Origin: Saposhnikovia divaricata
Lineage: Eukaryota > Streptophyta > Magnoliopsida > Apiales > Apiaceae
Assembly: GCA_036435485.1 (NCBI GenBank)
Contig: CM071598.1
Coordinates: forward strand, 206,491,148 to 206,555,147
Length of the DNA: 64,000 nucleotides
Direction of reading: 5' to 3'
Under the pieces are notes generated by a model. The model saw only the letters and a list, made by a program, of their open reading frames with translations. It was not told the origin of the DNA and searched no databases. The first letter of the stretch is position 1. Every line of letters begins with the position of its first letter. A program made the position numbers and the translations under genes. Below, one piece after another: positions 28,292 to 39,205 of the stretch.

Positions 28292-30832
28292 TGTGTCAGT
28301 CATGTCCATCCTCGATTTTTCGTGACTTGCAACAGAAATAAATCATTTCCGGCCATTTGATTTCCATCTATATCGGGTCAGCAGTGGTCGAGAAACAGAT
28401 CCTAAAACCATACAAAAGTTTATTTCATAGTAAATAATCATTATTAAAGTAAACATTCATTATTTCAAGGCACACACTAGTTATGAAGAGGTTTAACAAA
28501 GGACAACATGACTTACGAGTAGCTTTTGCATCCTTACTCGAAATTGGATCTGTATCAGATATGAAAGGACACGATCTCTTTGTCTTTCTGCTCCGATGAG
28601 ATCTAGCAAACTTTTATCCTGTGAGGAGACATTTAATTGTAAACCATTCAAGTTAAGAATGTATTAGCGCAAATATTAGAAGTTTGACCATTACCTTGAA
28701 CTTTAGACTGGATAGTTTTAACCTTGCTTGATGAAGGCCCTTCCTCTGTTCGTTGTTGCAGAGTGTGAGTTGTGACACCATTTCCAACAGATGCTATTTC
28801 TTCCACCCTCATCAAATCTTTCATTGGACGGGTTTTTATATTTTGTCTTTCATCTTCACTGTCAATTACATTAGTGAATACACTCAAATCTTTATCATCC
28901 TCTCCAACGATAGCATCAATTCTAAAACCTGGTGTAAATCGCTGTTAGTTAGACATGCGTTGTATTTTAACTACAATTAAGAGAAAACATTGAGAAAGTG
29001 TTCCTAAACTTCAAATTCCTATACAGTTTATAATTTTATCTGTTTCACTAAATTAAAATTTTTAAGTTTCGATGTAGCTTTTTGGAACTAGGAAGAAGAT
29101 TATGAAATCCAATGTTAAAAAAAGAAAGCCAATCTATTCATTGACAACGTCTAGACCATTCTATAATAGGTATAGAAAGAATATACAATTGCACCTACCT
29201 GTAGTTTTTTGCTCAAATGAAGAGTCTTTTTCTACATGCATTTGATGTTTGAGAGGTTTCCAGCAGTTGAGGATGATTATATGCCATTTATGCTGCTTCC
29301 GCCAATAGTTCTAGTTGAACAAAATTTGGGATCTCTCTTTCATTGATATTGTCGACCATGTTCATGACCTCTTTAGGAGGTTCAGTATTATTGTTCTCGA
29401 GAGAACCTGTCCATATGTAATTGAATTTTGTTATAGATTAACAACAATTAAAAAAACATCACATTGGATTTCTTTAATGCAAAATATATTAGGAGGATAG
29501 AAGTCTATCCACCTCCAGCAACTCTAAGCTCAAGTGTAGAATCTTGAGCAGTAATGTTAAAAATGACAAGTTCACGAACACAAGATCTACATCGCCACCA
29601 CCTAAAACGAGGAATATTAAGTGATCCTCGTAGTTGCTCCCATGTGTTTTCAGTGATTCCATTGAAGGGGATGCAAACGTTTGGGTTCGTATTCCTCTTT
29701 TGAGCCACGTACTCCCTAACCACATACATTACATGAAATTGTCAAAATATAATGCATATGATTAAGAACCGCTCTTCAAAAGTCTTTAGGACGGGCCTTC
29801 AAATATACTTTCAAATATATAATTCAACGCACCCTCTCATTCTTAGAGTGCACAAATAAAACACAAATTAATTTAAACAATGGGAGGTGGAAGACAACAC
29901 AAGTTAATTTAAACAATAAAAGGTAGGAGGACTCGAATAAGAGATATGCCATGTTGAATAATTAAGAACTCTCAATACCTTAAGGTGTTGAGAGACGGTC
30001 TTAACTAGTTCAATTATTAAATTCAACATTCAAAATATCGTGACAAAATAATTTAACAGTTAAATTCATTAAAATTTTTTAAACTTCAAAATGTAAGGAT
30101 TGGAAAATAAATACCTTATCGAGAAAGTCCCGCAGTTTAAATTCTCATTTTTGAGCATATTTGAAGTCACTGAGTCTTTAGACAATGAATTTGTGCTGTG
30201 ACTAAGTTCGTTTAATCTTTCAGTAGCAGCAACACTAGAAGGGGCAACTTCACATACACAAGTTTTGCAGCGCCACCAGATAGGAACATCCATTGATACT
30301 CATTGCGATGCAAGCCATTGGGTTTGTATTTCTATGAAAAACCCAAGCAAGGGAACATTACAAAAAACTAGTATAACATATAATGCTATGTGTGAACATG
30401 CCTATAAAAAAATAGGAATAGAGTACCTTCACTAGGGCAACAATGACCCCTAAACGTTTAGTATGCCTCAGGTAATTGAAACGTCTTGCTTTTATTAGTT
30501 ATTGAATTAAAATATGTATTCTTGGAGCACTTTCTTCATTGTTTACTAAATCTGAAAAGAAAAATGGTAAAAAATGAATAAAGTACATGTTATAATTAGG
30601 GGTGTGAAGTGAGATTATGTATATTAAATCAAATGAAAATCCGTAAAAAATTGATTGATTTTTTTTAAAAATAAAGAGTACAACATATTGACAATCCGAA
30701 AATACCTTACATTTAACCCATATACAAGCTATCACACTTTCTTACCATGTTGCCTCTAAATGTATATTGGCCTACTTCTCCACCTTGTAAATCTCTTGGC
30801 ACTGCACTATAGAAGACACTCACAATATGAGA
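28292..30832 (-). pseudogene. Degenerate multi-exon gene, copy A (family not recognised)
   Basis: Minus-strand exon-like blocks with GT-AG edges: about 30746-30832 (FYSAVPRDLQGGEVGQYTF), 30427-30551 (LRHTKRLGVIVALVK), 30115-30331, about 29510-29697, 29199-29406, 28695-28928 (RIDAIVGEDDKDLSV) and 28517-28618. A last block from about 28400 downward is continued at 7517-7330 beyond the Sirevirus. The blocks at 30115-30331 and 29510-29697 are related to each other; both carry the element WWRCxxCV, and the second also has NPNVCIPFNGI. Lesions: a stop inside the second block (shared with copy B), an in-frame stop in AEAA*MAYNH not present in B, a deletion of about 35 bp near 30310 relative to B, and the Sirevirus insertion. 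I do not recognise the family. Confidence 0.5.
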
Positions 30833-31171
30833 CATTCACAATATGTATCTAGGTATGTATGTAAAAATAGTTCAAATATTGTTTTTCTTTTGACATGCAT
30901 TATTGTTAATAAGCTATCAACAAACTAAATGAAGAACACTAAAACTATTGGCTAACTGTAAATTTAATTATTCTGTTATGGGGTGAAATTCAATTAATTT
31001 ACAAACAAGATAAAAAAATACATACAATTTGTAGTAAAATAATTTCATGAAGAGAAAAATTTACATGTATAAAATTTTCATTTAGCACTTCCAATAAAAT
31101 TGATTAATTGTTACACACTGCATAATCAATACGCACTTCCCACTTTAACATTTGCCTGTAAATACATTCAC

Positions 31172-31469
31172 AAATATACAAGTAGATCTTCTCAAAACAA
31201 ATAAAATAGATCCAAAATATACTACCTTTAATTTGTTGAACAAGATCAGTGTGTATGTTTATGTTTGAAAACTTCATTCCAAATTACTATTCACAGCCTC
31301 CATGTGTTCTCTCAATATTGAGAAATATACAAATAGATCTTCTCAAAACAAATAATAAAGTAGATCCAAAACATATTACCTTTAATTTGTTGAACAAGAT
31401 CAGTGTGTATGTTTGAAAACTTCATTCCAAATTACTATTCACAGCCTCCATGTGTTCTCTCAATATTGA
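31172..31469. repeat. 151-bp tandem duplication
   Basis: aaatatacaartagatcttctc begins both units (31172 and 31323), which stay alike through ctctcaatattgag. The second unit lacks a few bases. They lie upstream of the degenerate gene on its strand, near its presumed promoter side. Confidence 0.85.
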
Positions 31470-32012
31470 GGAAAACTTCACTTTAAAACCACTCTTCTCC
31501 GGCCTCCCTCTTGTGATATTGAGAAATTTCAGGTTTCCCACTTATATTGAGCGGCGGCCTTGATTAGGGTTAAGAATATAATAGCTTAGTAAAATGTCAA
31601 TATTACCCCTAGTTGTATCCATTTAAAAGCCCAACCCAATTTATGTTTTTATGATTTGAATTTTTTGATCAAAATTATATGGGCCAATATCAAATGAAAT
31701 AATTTTCAAATGAAATAACTGGATGACATAAATATTGATTTTTAAAGTTAAATTTATATATGTAATACAGTTATAAAAGGGTAAAATTTTAATGACAAGT
31801 ATTGTATACTAAGGTTCATTACAACATTTTATCTTAGTTTTAAACTAATTAAAATATTATACTCCAAACATAATATTGACAAAAAATGTATAATAACACA
31901 TTTTATCATTATTAACATTTTGCTTCATAATTACAGTTTTTTGTAACTGTTTTATAAGATCAAAAGCTATGTTATTCCCAAAAGTATTTTCCTACCATAT
32001 AACAAAAACAAA
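31470..32012. other. AT-rich spacer
   Basis: No gene or clear repeat. A short GC-richer part near 31500-31570 (gcggcggccttgattagggtt) may be the 5' flank of the degenerate gene. The rest is AT-rich. Confidence 0.5.
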
Positions 32013-32242
32013 GGGGGTGTTTGGGGAACTTATTTTTAAGACGAACTTTTTTTTTTGCTAATCGAATAAGTCAACTTATTTTAAGTTAAAAGTTACTTTC
32101 AAACTTATTTTTCAACATATTTTTGCAACTTATTTAATATCAAACATACATTAAATACTTGTATAAAAAAATTATCAAAATATAAATTTTTTACCCGAAA
32201 ACAAGTCCATAAGTCCTTAATATAAGGTGAGCCAAACGGGCC
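32013..32242. mobile_element. Candidate small MITE (about 230 bp)
   Basis: The left end gggggtgtttgg and right end ccaaacgggcc are imperfect inverted repeats of a type common in plant hAT-like MITEs. The interior is AT-rich and non-coding. I could not identify a clear target duplication. Confidence 0.4.
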
Positions 32243-32481
32243 AAAAGTTGTTGTTAGGTCAAGAATTTTTTTGATTGAGGTTGTAGTTCTATTTTACCAA
32301 AACCTATTAAATATTTAACTTAGTTCTATTTAATATTTGTAAAAGCTTAAGATCTTATGCTTGAGAACAAATTAAGATATATAATACAAAAATAGATATA
32401 ATTGTTTCAAATTCAAATTCATAATAAATCATTTTTAAAAATAAATGTTAATTTTATTTTTGTTGTTGGTGTTGCTATTAC

Positions 32482-32530
32482 TAGTATTGTTGTTATTATT
32501 AATACGAATATTATTATTAATATGAATATG

Positions 32531-32584
<54 letters not shown>

Positions 32585-32591
32585 GTTATTA

Positions 32592-32644
<53 letters not shown>

Positions 32645-32702
32645 TTGTTATTATTATTATTATCATTCTTATTATTAATATTATTAATATTAATATTATT
32701 AA

Positions 32703-32735
<33 letters not shown>

Positions 32736-32760
32736 TACTACTACTACTACTATCATTACT
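32482..32760. repeat. (ATT)n microsatellite
   Basis: Long runs of tta/att, perfect for about 50 bases and then interrupted by gtt, ctt and tac triplets. The hydrophobic frames across it on both strands (poly-Ile, poly-Leu) are repeat artefacts. Confidence 0.95.
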
Positions 32761-33238
32761 AAGAATCTAACGGTTATTATTCGTTGTATGATTGAAATGT
32801 TTAAACCAAAAATACAAATACAAACAATAATACTCATATTTTCTTATTATAAACAACGAGTACGGATTTTTTTATATATATTATTAATGATTAAAAATAT
32901 GATGCGATATTTTTGGTATATATTAGTGATTGTAAGATTAGTTGTAAATTTTTAAGTAACCTATTTTAATTAGAAAAAAATTTTAATGACAGGAATTCAT
33001 GGTACAATTGATGTTTGTAAAAAATAATATTTTCAATTAAAAGTTAACGTGAAAAAGATAATCAAACAATAAGATTAAATTGTATTATATTATTATTTAT
33101 TATTAATACCGAAAACCAAACCAACAAATTTTGAATGTTTGGGTTTTAATATAATAGTATAAATATTGATCTTCATAGAACTTACTTCTATAATCAAATG
33201 TCAGTAATACCAATATTGTTATATTTATTTATACCAAT

Positions 33239-33671
33239 AAAAGTAAAGCATGATATAGGGGGTTATTTATACCACTAAGACAATGTTTATTTTTAAGACT
33301 ATTACCTTATTTATTTCAAATATAAAGGATTATAATCCCATGAATCTACATTTTGATCATCTTTCGAGTTCATTTCTATGAGATTATAATGTCTTGTAAG
33401 AGAAGGTATTATACTCCCAAAGAAATGAATCAAAAAGATGATTGAAATCTAATTCCATGGGATTATAATCCCTTAATTTTAAAGAAAATAAGGAAATAAT
33501 TCGGGGATTATAATCCATCAAAACAAACATGGTCTAAAAGTAAAGCATGATATAGTGGATTACAAATACTAAAAGCTGGTGCACTATAAAATGTCTTAGA
33601 TCAACTTATCCAAAATGCAAGCGGGTGCATTATAAGATGTCTTAGAGCCCAACTTATCCAAAATGCTGGCA
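33239..33671. repeat. Short direct repeats around an AT-rich insert
   Basis: aaaagtaaagcatgatatag occurs at 33239 and 33536. Between them is a sequence with ends resembling inverted repeats (agacaatgttt and the complement of accatgtttg), so this may be a small transposon. A 46-bp unit (ggtgcaytataaratgtcttag) is then repeated twice at 33578-33671. Confidence 0.5.
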
Positions 33672-34351
33672 ACCTCATCAAACGAGCAACCTGTCCTGAA
33701 GAGTTGCATTTAAGAATAGATACAACATATAGATATGAGCATTCGGTCGGTCCGGACCGAAGCTAAAGAACCGAAAACAAAATTTTTATTTTCTTTAGAA
33801 CCAAACCAAACCAAATATATCCTAGGGACAGAATCAGACCTGAACTGAAATAATTCGGTTGATCCATAAAAACCGAGAATTTTGAATTTAACCCATGCAA
33901 TCGAGGTTATTTGTTTGTGTCTTGTCCCAGCGTCCCTTGCCTAATAGTGTACCCATATGTATTATATAATGTTGTTTAGAGTAAGCAATAGTTATTATAT
34001 TTTTGGATAATGATAAGTTGTCAACATAGTAGGTTAATTGCTCGTAGGATTGTAGGTCTAATAAATTTCATGTTACAAATGACATGCCTAATGAATTATA
34101 TTTGTAGACTAAAATTCATGGAATGACAAGTAGTTAATGGAGAAGGTCAAGGGCCAAGTGAATCAACAACTTGAAGAATACCTGAATGACAACTTTTATT
34201 AAAGAGATTTGGGTAAATGAATCACAATGTTTATTCTTCCTATGCTTCATACTAGTTTATTTCCCATGCAAAGTAAAACACAGGTTACTTTTAATTTTTT
34301 TAATATAATTATAGTGCAGTATATATATAATATTATAAATATTATTTTAAT
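33672..34351. other. Spacer without recognisable gene
   Basis: AT-rich, with no frame above background. 33740-33880 contains ccgaac/ggttcggt-like stretches of no clear meaning. Confidence 0.5.
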
Positions 34352-34570
34352 ATGTTGTTGGAAGATTGGAACCTTAGACCTTTGTATAATTGTTTGTAAT
34401 TAACAAATTTTGGTATAAAATCTAAATTAATATGTTGTTGGCGGAAATCGAAATTTCAACCTTTCTATATAACCTCTTTTAGTATTAATTTCAAATTAAA
34501 ATGTTACTGGTGGGATTCGAACCTTAGACCTCTATGTATAACAACTTTTAGTATTGTATATAACGGTCAT
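34352..34570. repeat. Three diverged direct repeats
   Basis: atgttgttgg... at 34352, 34432 and atgttactgg at 34501 each run into a aaccttagacct-like block. The third contains gggattcgaacc, which resembles a tRNA B box in reverse, so a SINE relic is possible. No A box or tRNA fold is apparent. Confidence 0.45.
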
Positions 34571-34574
34571 CATC

Positions 34575-35160
34575 CACTACTGGTAAAAATTCAATAGACA
34601 TCAGTTCTGGGCCGATGTAAAATATCAGTTGGGGCAAGCATGGATTTTTGTATATTCGAGGCCCAAGTTAGATAGGGTTTTCTTTGCTTCGTAAGAATTA
34701 ACTGGCAAGACATGATCTTTAGGAAGTAAGGACCCAACAGAACTGAGTAATTCGGTAAAAGTACTATCGCTAATTCTAAATCTCGCTTTCTTGTTATGCA
34801 GTTTTAGCATTGAATCTAGTTTAGTAGAATCACTGCCCTCATATAGAGGTTCTTCAGCATCCTCCACGAACTTCTTGAACTCATATGTTTTTTTGTCTAA
34901 ATCCTCATAGGCTGCTTCACAGGCATTAGGCATTTTCGATTCAGCATCAGGAATATGCTCTTCTGAAGAAGAAGTGGAAGCAGTAGGAAAGGAAGTCGGT
35001 AATTTACTATCCCCTCTAGTCTCCCCATGCCTAATCCAATCGGTATACCCCACACTAAAAACCTTTTACATACAAATGTCCTCTAATTACTTTTAATGAG
35101 AATTTCTTGTAATTAACGCATCGTGCACATGGATAAGGTATTTTCTTAGGATCTTTGAAA
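34575..35160 (-). mobile_element. Deleted CACTA element relic with a TNP2 fragment
   Basis: The left edge is CACTACTGGTAAAAATTC followed by an imperfect inverted repeat (agacatcagttctgg/ccgatgt) typical of CACTA ends. The transposase fragment abuts it directly, so the body of the element was deleted. The other terminus is not found before the Tat-like sequence begins, so it is truncated on that side as well. It is unrelated in end sequence to the CACTA at 18043. Confidence 0.7.
34625..35053 (-). pseudogene. TNP2-type CACTA transposase, N-terminal fragment
   Basis: A 142-codon minus-strand frame starts at YTDWIRHGE (usual form YTxWxxHGE) and includes TKLDSMLKLHNKKARFRISD and FTELLSSVGSLLP. 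It ends EAKKTLSNLGLEYTKIHACPN, the block that precedes the transposase catalytic part in TNP2 proteins. The protein then stops at the deletion that joins it to the element's terminus. The upstream zinc-binding segment and the whole catalytic domain are missing. It cannot catalyse transposition. Confidence 0.8.
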
Positions 35161-35165
35161 TTTTA

Positions 35166-35480
35166 TTGTATTTATATTTATTTCGCATCGAAGCTGGGAC
35201 GGTGACATTTATTGCAAGAGCTCACCACTCACAACCAAAGATTGTTCATCATATTTTGGGGGTTTTAACTTTCGGCATGTCTATAGCTGGTATCCGGTAT
35301 GTAGATAGCTGGGGTGTTGCTCACCATTTGGGGGTTCCCATGTTCGGCATGTCGATAGCTGGTATCCGTCAGGTAGATAGCTGGAGTTTCGTTTCTCTAA
35401 CCTCAATTTATGCAATTGAGGCTTCTGAACACTGGGGTATCAATAGTTCTTATGTGATGTGGTCAATTGTGATACCGCTG
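35166..35480. repeat. Short tandem duplication of unknown origin
   Basis: A 66-bp unit (tttgggggtt...ttcggcatgtc.atagctggtatccg) occurs twice around 35250-35385. The plus-strand frame at 35166-35663 joins it to antisense Tat-like sequence and is chimeric. The origin of this piece is not recognised. Confidence 0.5.
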
Positions 35481-37567
35481 CTTTCAGGGATGTTGGCGAA
35501 GTTTGGATCAGAGCCGCTATCATCTTCGGCTGCCACTATTGTCCGCTGTGCCCCAGTCCTCTCGACTTCTTCCCCTCCTCCTCCTCCTTCTTCTTCTTTT
35601 TTGGAGGAGCTAGAAGAAGGGCTTGCTTCATTTCAAAGCCTCCTCCTGCCCGGGATTGGCTGACGAATCATCCCATCCCTCCTCACTGCCAAAGGCTTCT
35701 TCCCGCGAGAGCTCGAGGAAGATGAATCCTGGCTAACAACCTGAGCAGCTCTCTTGGAGTATCGAGGGCCTCATCGAGAACCAAAGCCCGATGTCTGAGG
35801 AACGGTTTTGGTTCCTGAACCAGAAGCATGGTCAAATCGATTTCCACCACCAGCAGCCCAGTCAGGACAAGGAAAGTTCGTAGGAATAACAACAAAAGGA
35901 TGCCTATAGATCACAGCGTTGATAGCCTTGTCCCAGCCAACGGAGGCCGTACCTCATCGTCATGGTCATCCATGAACTTGTGAAAATCTTCTGACCTATG
36001 ATAGGCCTAGATCACCTTATCAGCATCAAATGCTTTCTTTCTAGCCAAAGAAGCAAGTTGCTTTTGATAGGATAAAGCGTCCGCCTCAGCACGAACAACC
36101 CTGGATTCCAAGTCTAGGGCTTCTTCCTTAAACCTTGCCTGTCACTCTTCAAAGTTACATTCTCATCTCTAAAGGCCCGGCCTTGACGAGAAACAACCTG
36201 AAAATAAGCATTGGCCTGTAGTAGGGAAGCTGATAAGACATAAGGCATTTATGAAGCCAAAATTAGTAAGAGCGCCGAACCCATAAGAGGGAGTGTCATA
36301 CCTGATACATAGCTTGAACCCCCATGAGCTCGGATTCTTCCATTTTGTCACTTGCATTCAAAGTCACAAGATCGAGAGGAGTGATTGAAAGCTTGGACCA
36401 ATCCAAGGCTAGATGAAGATCTCCCAGGAAAGAGTCTTGTTCGCAGATCTCCCAGGATGGAATGAAGGGGGTCCTAACATCCCCGTCAGCATTTCGGGAC
36501 CTTTTCCCACCATGATAGTAGCTCTCCAAGAAGTGAGGAACACGAGGTCTGGTAGGATTCAGCAATGCCTTAGCCTTCTTCTTCATTCTCTTAGTCACGA
36601 TTGGCTGATTCTCGGGACGGTTGTCCAATTCCTCAGCAGCTGAAATGCAAAGAGGAAAAATATTGGAATAAGAACAAAACAGAGTTCAAAATAGCTAATA
36701 AAGAAAATTACCCTGAATAGAAAGAAAGCTGAGGCCAGCTTCAACAAGATTCTTTTCGTTCAAAAAAGTTTTATAATGGGTGTGACCATCCTCAGCAAGA
36801 AGCCTATCTCGATCTAGTAATTCTGAATCATTAAGTTCACACACGAAATGTGAACAATCTTCCACGGATCCAAACCTCTTTACAAAGAAGTTACCCCAAT
36901 CACCACCTTCCCACTAAAGGATCACAAACTCCCTTTCCCAGTGGTGATGTGAATCTGGAAAGGAAAAAGAATTCACTATGTGTGGAAGTTTGGATCGATA
37001 TTGAAGACTGATCCATCATTTCTTGCAGTCAGAAGAGTACCTGGCTCCGAAAATACTCCGGAACATCGTAGTAGACAATGGGATTCCCAGCTGGCGACAT
37101 CTTATTATGAAAATATTGATAAACCTCCAGGCGTTGGGGTAAAACTGATAAGGGTGAATCTGAAGCTCCGCCAGCAATATGATAATGAAAGAATCGACCG
37201 GGAATATGAACCCAGCATCTAGGGCACCCCAGTGGACACAGATCCTCTCAGGATGCCAGTTACAGGTTCTGTCTATTGGGCTTGGACAATGAACCTTAAT
37301 GGCACTAGGAAAATGGTATGTCTTCCTGATTTCCCTGACATCTTGCTCCTTTAACTTACATGGACTATGAAAGGAGTCTAAACTCGAACTATTAGGGAAT
37401 GTTTCCCTCATAATGTTTAGTAGATCTAGAAAGGATTCAAACCGATGTTCAACATATGAAGGGGGTTTTATTTTTTCCTTACCTTTGGTGGTTCTCATCT
37501 TGCTCCTTTTGGCCATTGCTTCAATCATGGAGACCGGCGGAGCAGTTGGGCATTTGCCTTCTGACAT
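35480..37567 (-). pseudogene. Antisense ORF of the Tat-like element (Transposase_28 / gypsy-type transposon family)
   Basis: The first exon starts at ATG 37567 (MSEGKCPTAPP) and contains the family core: CPSPIDRTCNWHPERICV, FIFPVDSFIIILLAELQI, PYQFYPNAWRFINIFIIRC and GIPLSTTMFRSIFGARY. Stops interrupt it at 37016 and again near 36918, after which it continues to a donor near 36710. The second exon, 36642-36301, has SFLGDLHLALDWSKLS. The third exon, from about 36230 down to 35480, is a coiled-coil tail (QVVSRQGRAFRDENVTLKS) with several stops and a Glu/Gly-rich end. The family is a plant protein associated with Gypsy elements, with no established biochemical role. It runs opposite to the LTR and PPT. 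Confidence 0.72.
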
Positions 37568-37639
37568 CTTGATCTTGATCTTGAACTTGATCTTGAAACT
37601 TGAAACTTGATCTTGAAGCTTGATCTTGAACTTCAACTG

Positions 37640-38150
37640 GAACTAGAAAACTAGAGAGAGTTTAAGAACTTGAAAGCTTTGAAGTGAAGAAGTGAAATGA
37701 AATGAAAGCTACCTCTCCTCTTTTATAGAAGAGGCATTACCTGCTAGAGCAGGTTAAAGTTCAGCCTGATTCGCGTTTACAGGTCATCTATCATTTATAG
37801 ATGAAAAAAGGATAGAAACTACCCATTTTATACGGAAAGAATCGTTATAATTCATATAGGTTAGAGAAGAAACGGTAGATATATTTGCTGAAATTGCAAA
37901 ACAGATGGCCTTCAAAAGGCTGATTACGCTTAAGAAATTAAATAAGGAGATTAGCCTTAAGCACGGGATTAGAAATGCTAATTTAAGTTTAGGAGTAATC
38001 TCACTAAAAGTCACGAATGACCAAAATAGTAACTTGTGATTCAGTGATCAACGTTAAGGTCATAACTTTCTGAGACCGCGGTTGATTTTAGGTCCGAGAT
38101 CCATAACTTTCTAAGACCACAATTGGTTTTGGGTCCGGGTTCCATAGCTC
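37640..38150. other. Spacer upstream of the antisense ORF
   Basis: AT-rich at 37640-38040, with cttgatcttgaac repeats near 37566-37640 at the ORF start. A 60-bp unit (cataactttctgagaccgcggttgattttaggtccg) is repeated at about 38055 and 38101. No other gene. Confidence 0.5.
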
Positions 38151-38154
38151 CAAC

Positions 38155-38460
38155 CACAAGTGGCAGACCACGACACCCGGAGGGCCGCAGCCGACCATAG
38201 TTGGCCGACCACCGTGCCCGGAGGGCAACAACCGACCACCAGCAGCCGACCACGGCGCCCAAGGACCGTCAGCCGACCACTGTCAGGCGACCACGGCCCC
38301 CGAAGGAGCAGCAGCCGACCACGGCACCGAAGGAGCCTCGACCGACCACCGTCAGCCGACCACGGCACTCCAAGGGGCTTCGACCGACCTTCGATTGGCC
38401 AACCACGGCTCGCCCGGAGCTCCAGCAGACCACGGGTGATTTGTGGTCCTGGTCCTCGAG
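38155..38460. repeat. GC-rich minisatellite in the Tat-like 3' region
   Basis: About nine units of roughly 30-36 bp around gccgaccacggcncc.gaggagcagca, with gccgaccac as the constant core. Long frames on both strands (Arg/Pro/Thr-rich) are repeat artefacts. Confidence 0.85.
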
Positions 38461-38569
38461 TTTTTTGGCTGACCAAGGTTGATTTTCAGTCTGGGTCTGT
38501 AAGTTGGTATTTAACTTCAATCTTGACGTACTAAACGTGAAAATCAATACAAGGAAAAATTTAGAGTTT

Positions 38570-39060
38570 AGTGCCGTTTAGCACCGTTTAACGCCGTTTA
38601 GCATCGTTTAACGTCGTTTAAACGTAATTTCAGGCTGTTTAGCGCTGTTCAGTTCCGTTTAATGTCGTTTAGCATCGTTTAACATCGTTTAAACATCGTT
38701 CCAGGCTTTTTAGCACCGTTTAGTGCCGTTTAGCACCGTTTTACACCGTTTAGCATCGTTTAAACGTTTTTTCAGGCTGTTTAGTGCCGTTTAGTGCTGT
38801 TTAGCACTGTTTTACGCCGTTTATCGTCGTTTAACATCGTTTAAACGTCGTTTAAGGCTGTTTAGTGCCTTTTAGCACCGTTTTACGCCATTTAGCGTCG
38901 TTTAACATCGTTTAAACGTCATTTAAGGTTGTTTAGTGTCGTTTAGCACCGTTTAACGCCATTTAGCGTCGTTTAACACAGTTTAAATGTCGTTTAAGGT
39001 TGTTTAGCGCTTTTTAGTGCCGTTTAACGCCGTTTAACATCGTTTAACATTGTCGTAAAT
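38570..39060. repeat. CGTTTA minisatellite with a 10-bp beat and 71-bp superunit
   Basis: Basic unit of about 10 bp (gccgtttaac, accgtttagc). The marker ggctgttta/ggttgttta with its preceding two bases recurs at 38631, 38702, 38773, 38854, 38925 and 38996, spacings of 71, 71, 81, 71 and 71. So seven or eight basic units form a superunit. Confidence 0.92.
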
Positions 39061-39190
39061 GCGTCGGTCGCTCCACGCTTTACATCAAGACGATCCTTGT
39101 GAAAACACTAGTGTACAAAAGTAAACCCCGACCCTAGTCTCGAATATAGACAGTTAAGAACTTCAAGGAAAACCTGATCAGTTTTCCTAG

Positions 39191-39205
39191 AAGTTGGGGG
39201 GTAAA
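39191..39205 (+). other. Polypurine tract of the Tat-like element
   Basis: aagttggggggtaaa directly precedes the LTR start tgatatggg at 39206. Confidence 0.7.

Larger units (their letters stand above)
28287..31500. repeat. Segmental duplication copy A, right part
   Basis: Matches 61155-64000 with roughly 2-3% difference by eye, up to the window edge (64000 corresponds to about 31104). Where the match ends on this side cannot be seen because copy B is cut by the window. It carries the degenerate gene below. Confidence 0.9.

Noticed and set aside
28517..30832. Assigning the degenerate gene to the RPA/OB-fold or CW zinc-finger families
   Set aside because: WWRCxxC loosely recalls both, but no further family residues line up; left unassigned.
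32402..32837. Poly-Ile/poly-Leu ORFs on both strands, resembling membrane segments
   Set aside because: Direct translation of the (ATT)n microsatellite.
34501..34530. gggattcgaacc, like a tRNA B box (also near 19190: attcgaacccccgacc)
   Set aside because: No A box, anticodon arm or acceptor stem around either site, so no tRNA gene is called; at most a SINE relic at 34501.
35166..35663. 165-codon plus-strand ORF
   Set aside because: It joins a short tandem duplication to the antisense of the Tat-like pseudogene; chimeric, no domain.
38111..38547. Arg/Pro-rich ORFs on both strands
   Set aside because: Artefacts of the GC-rich minisatellite; mutually overlapping frames with the same period.
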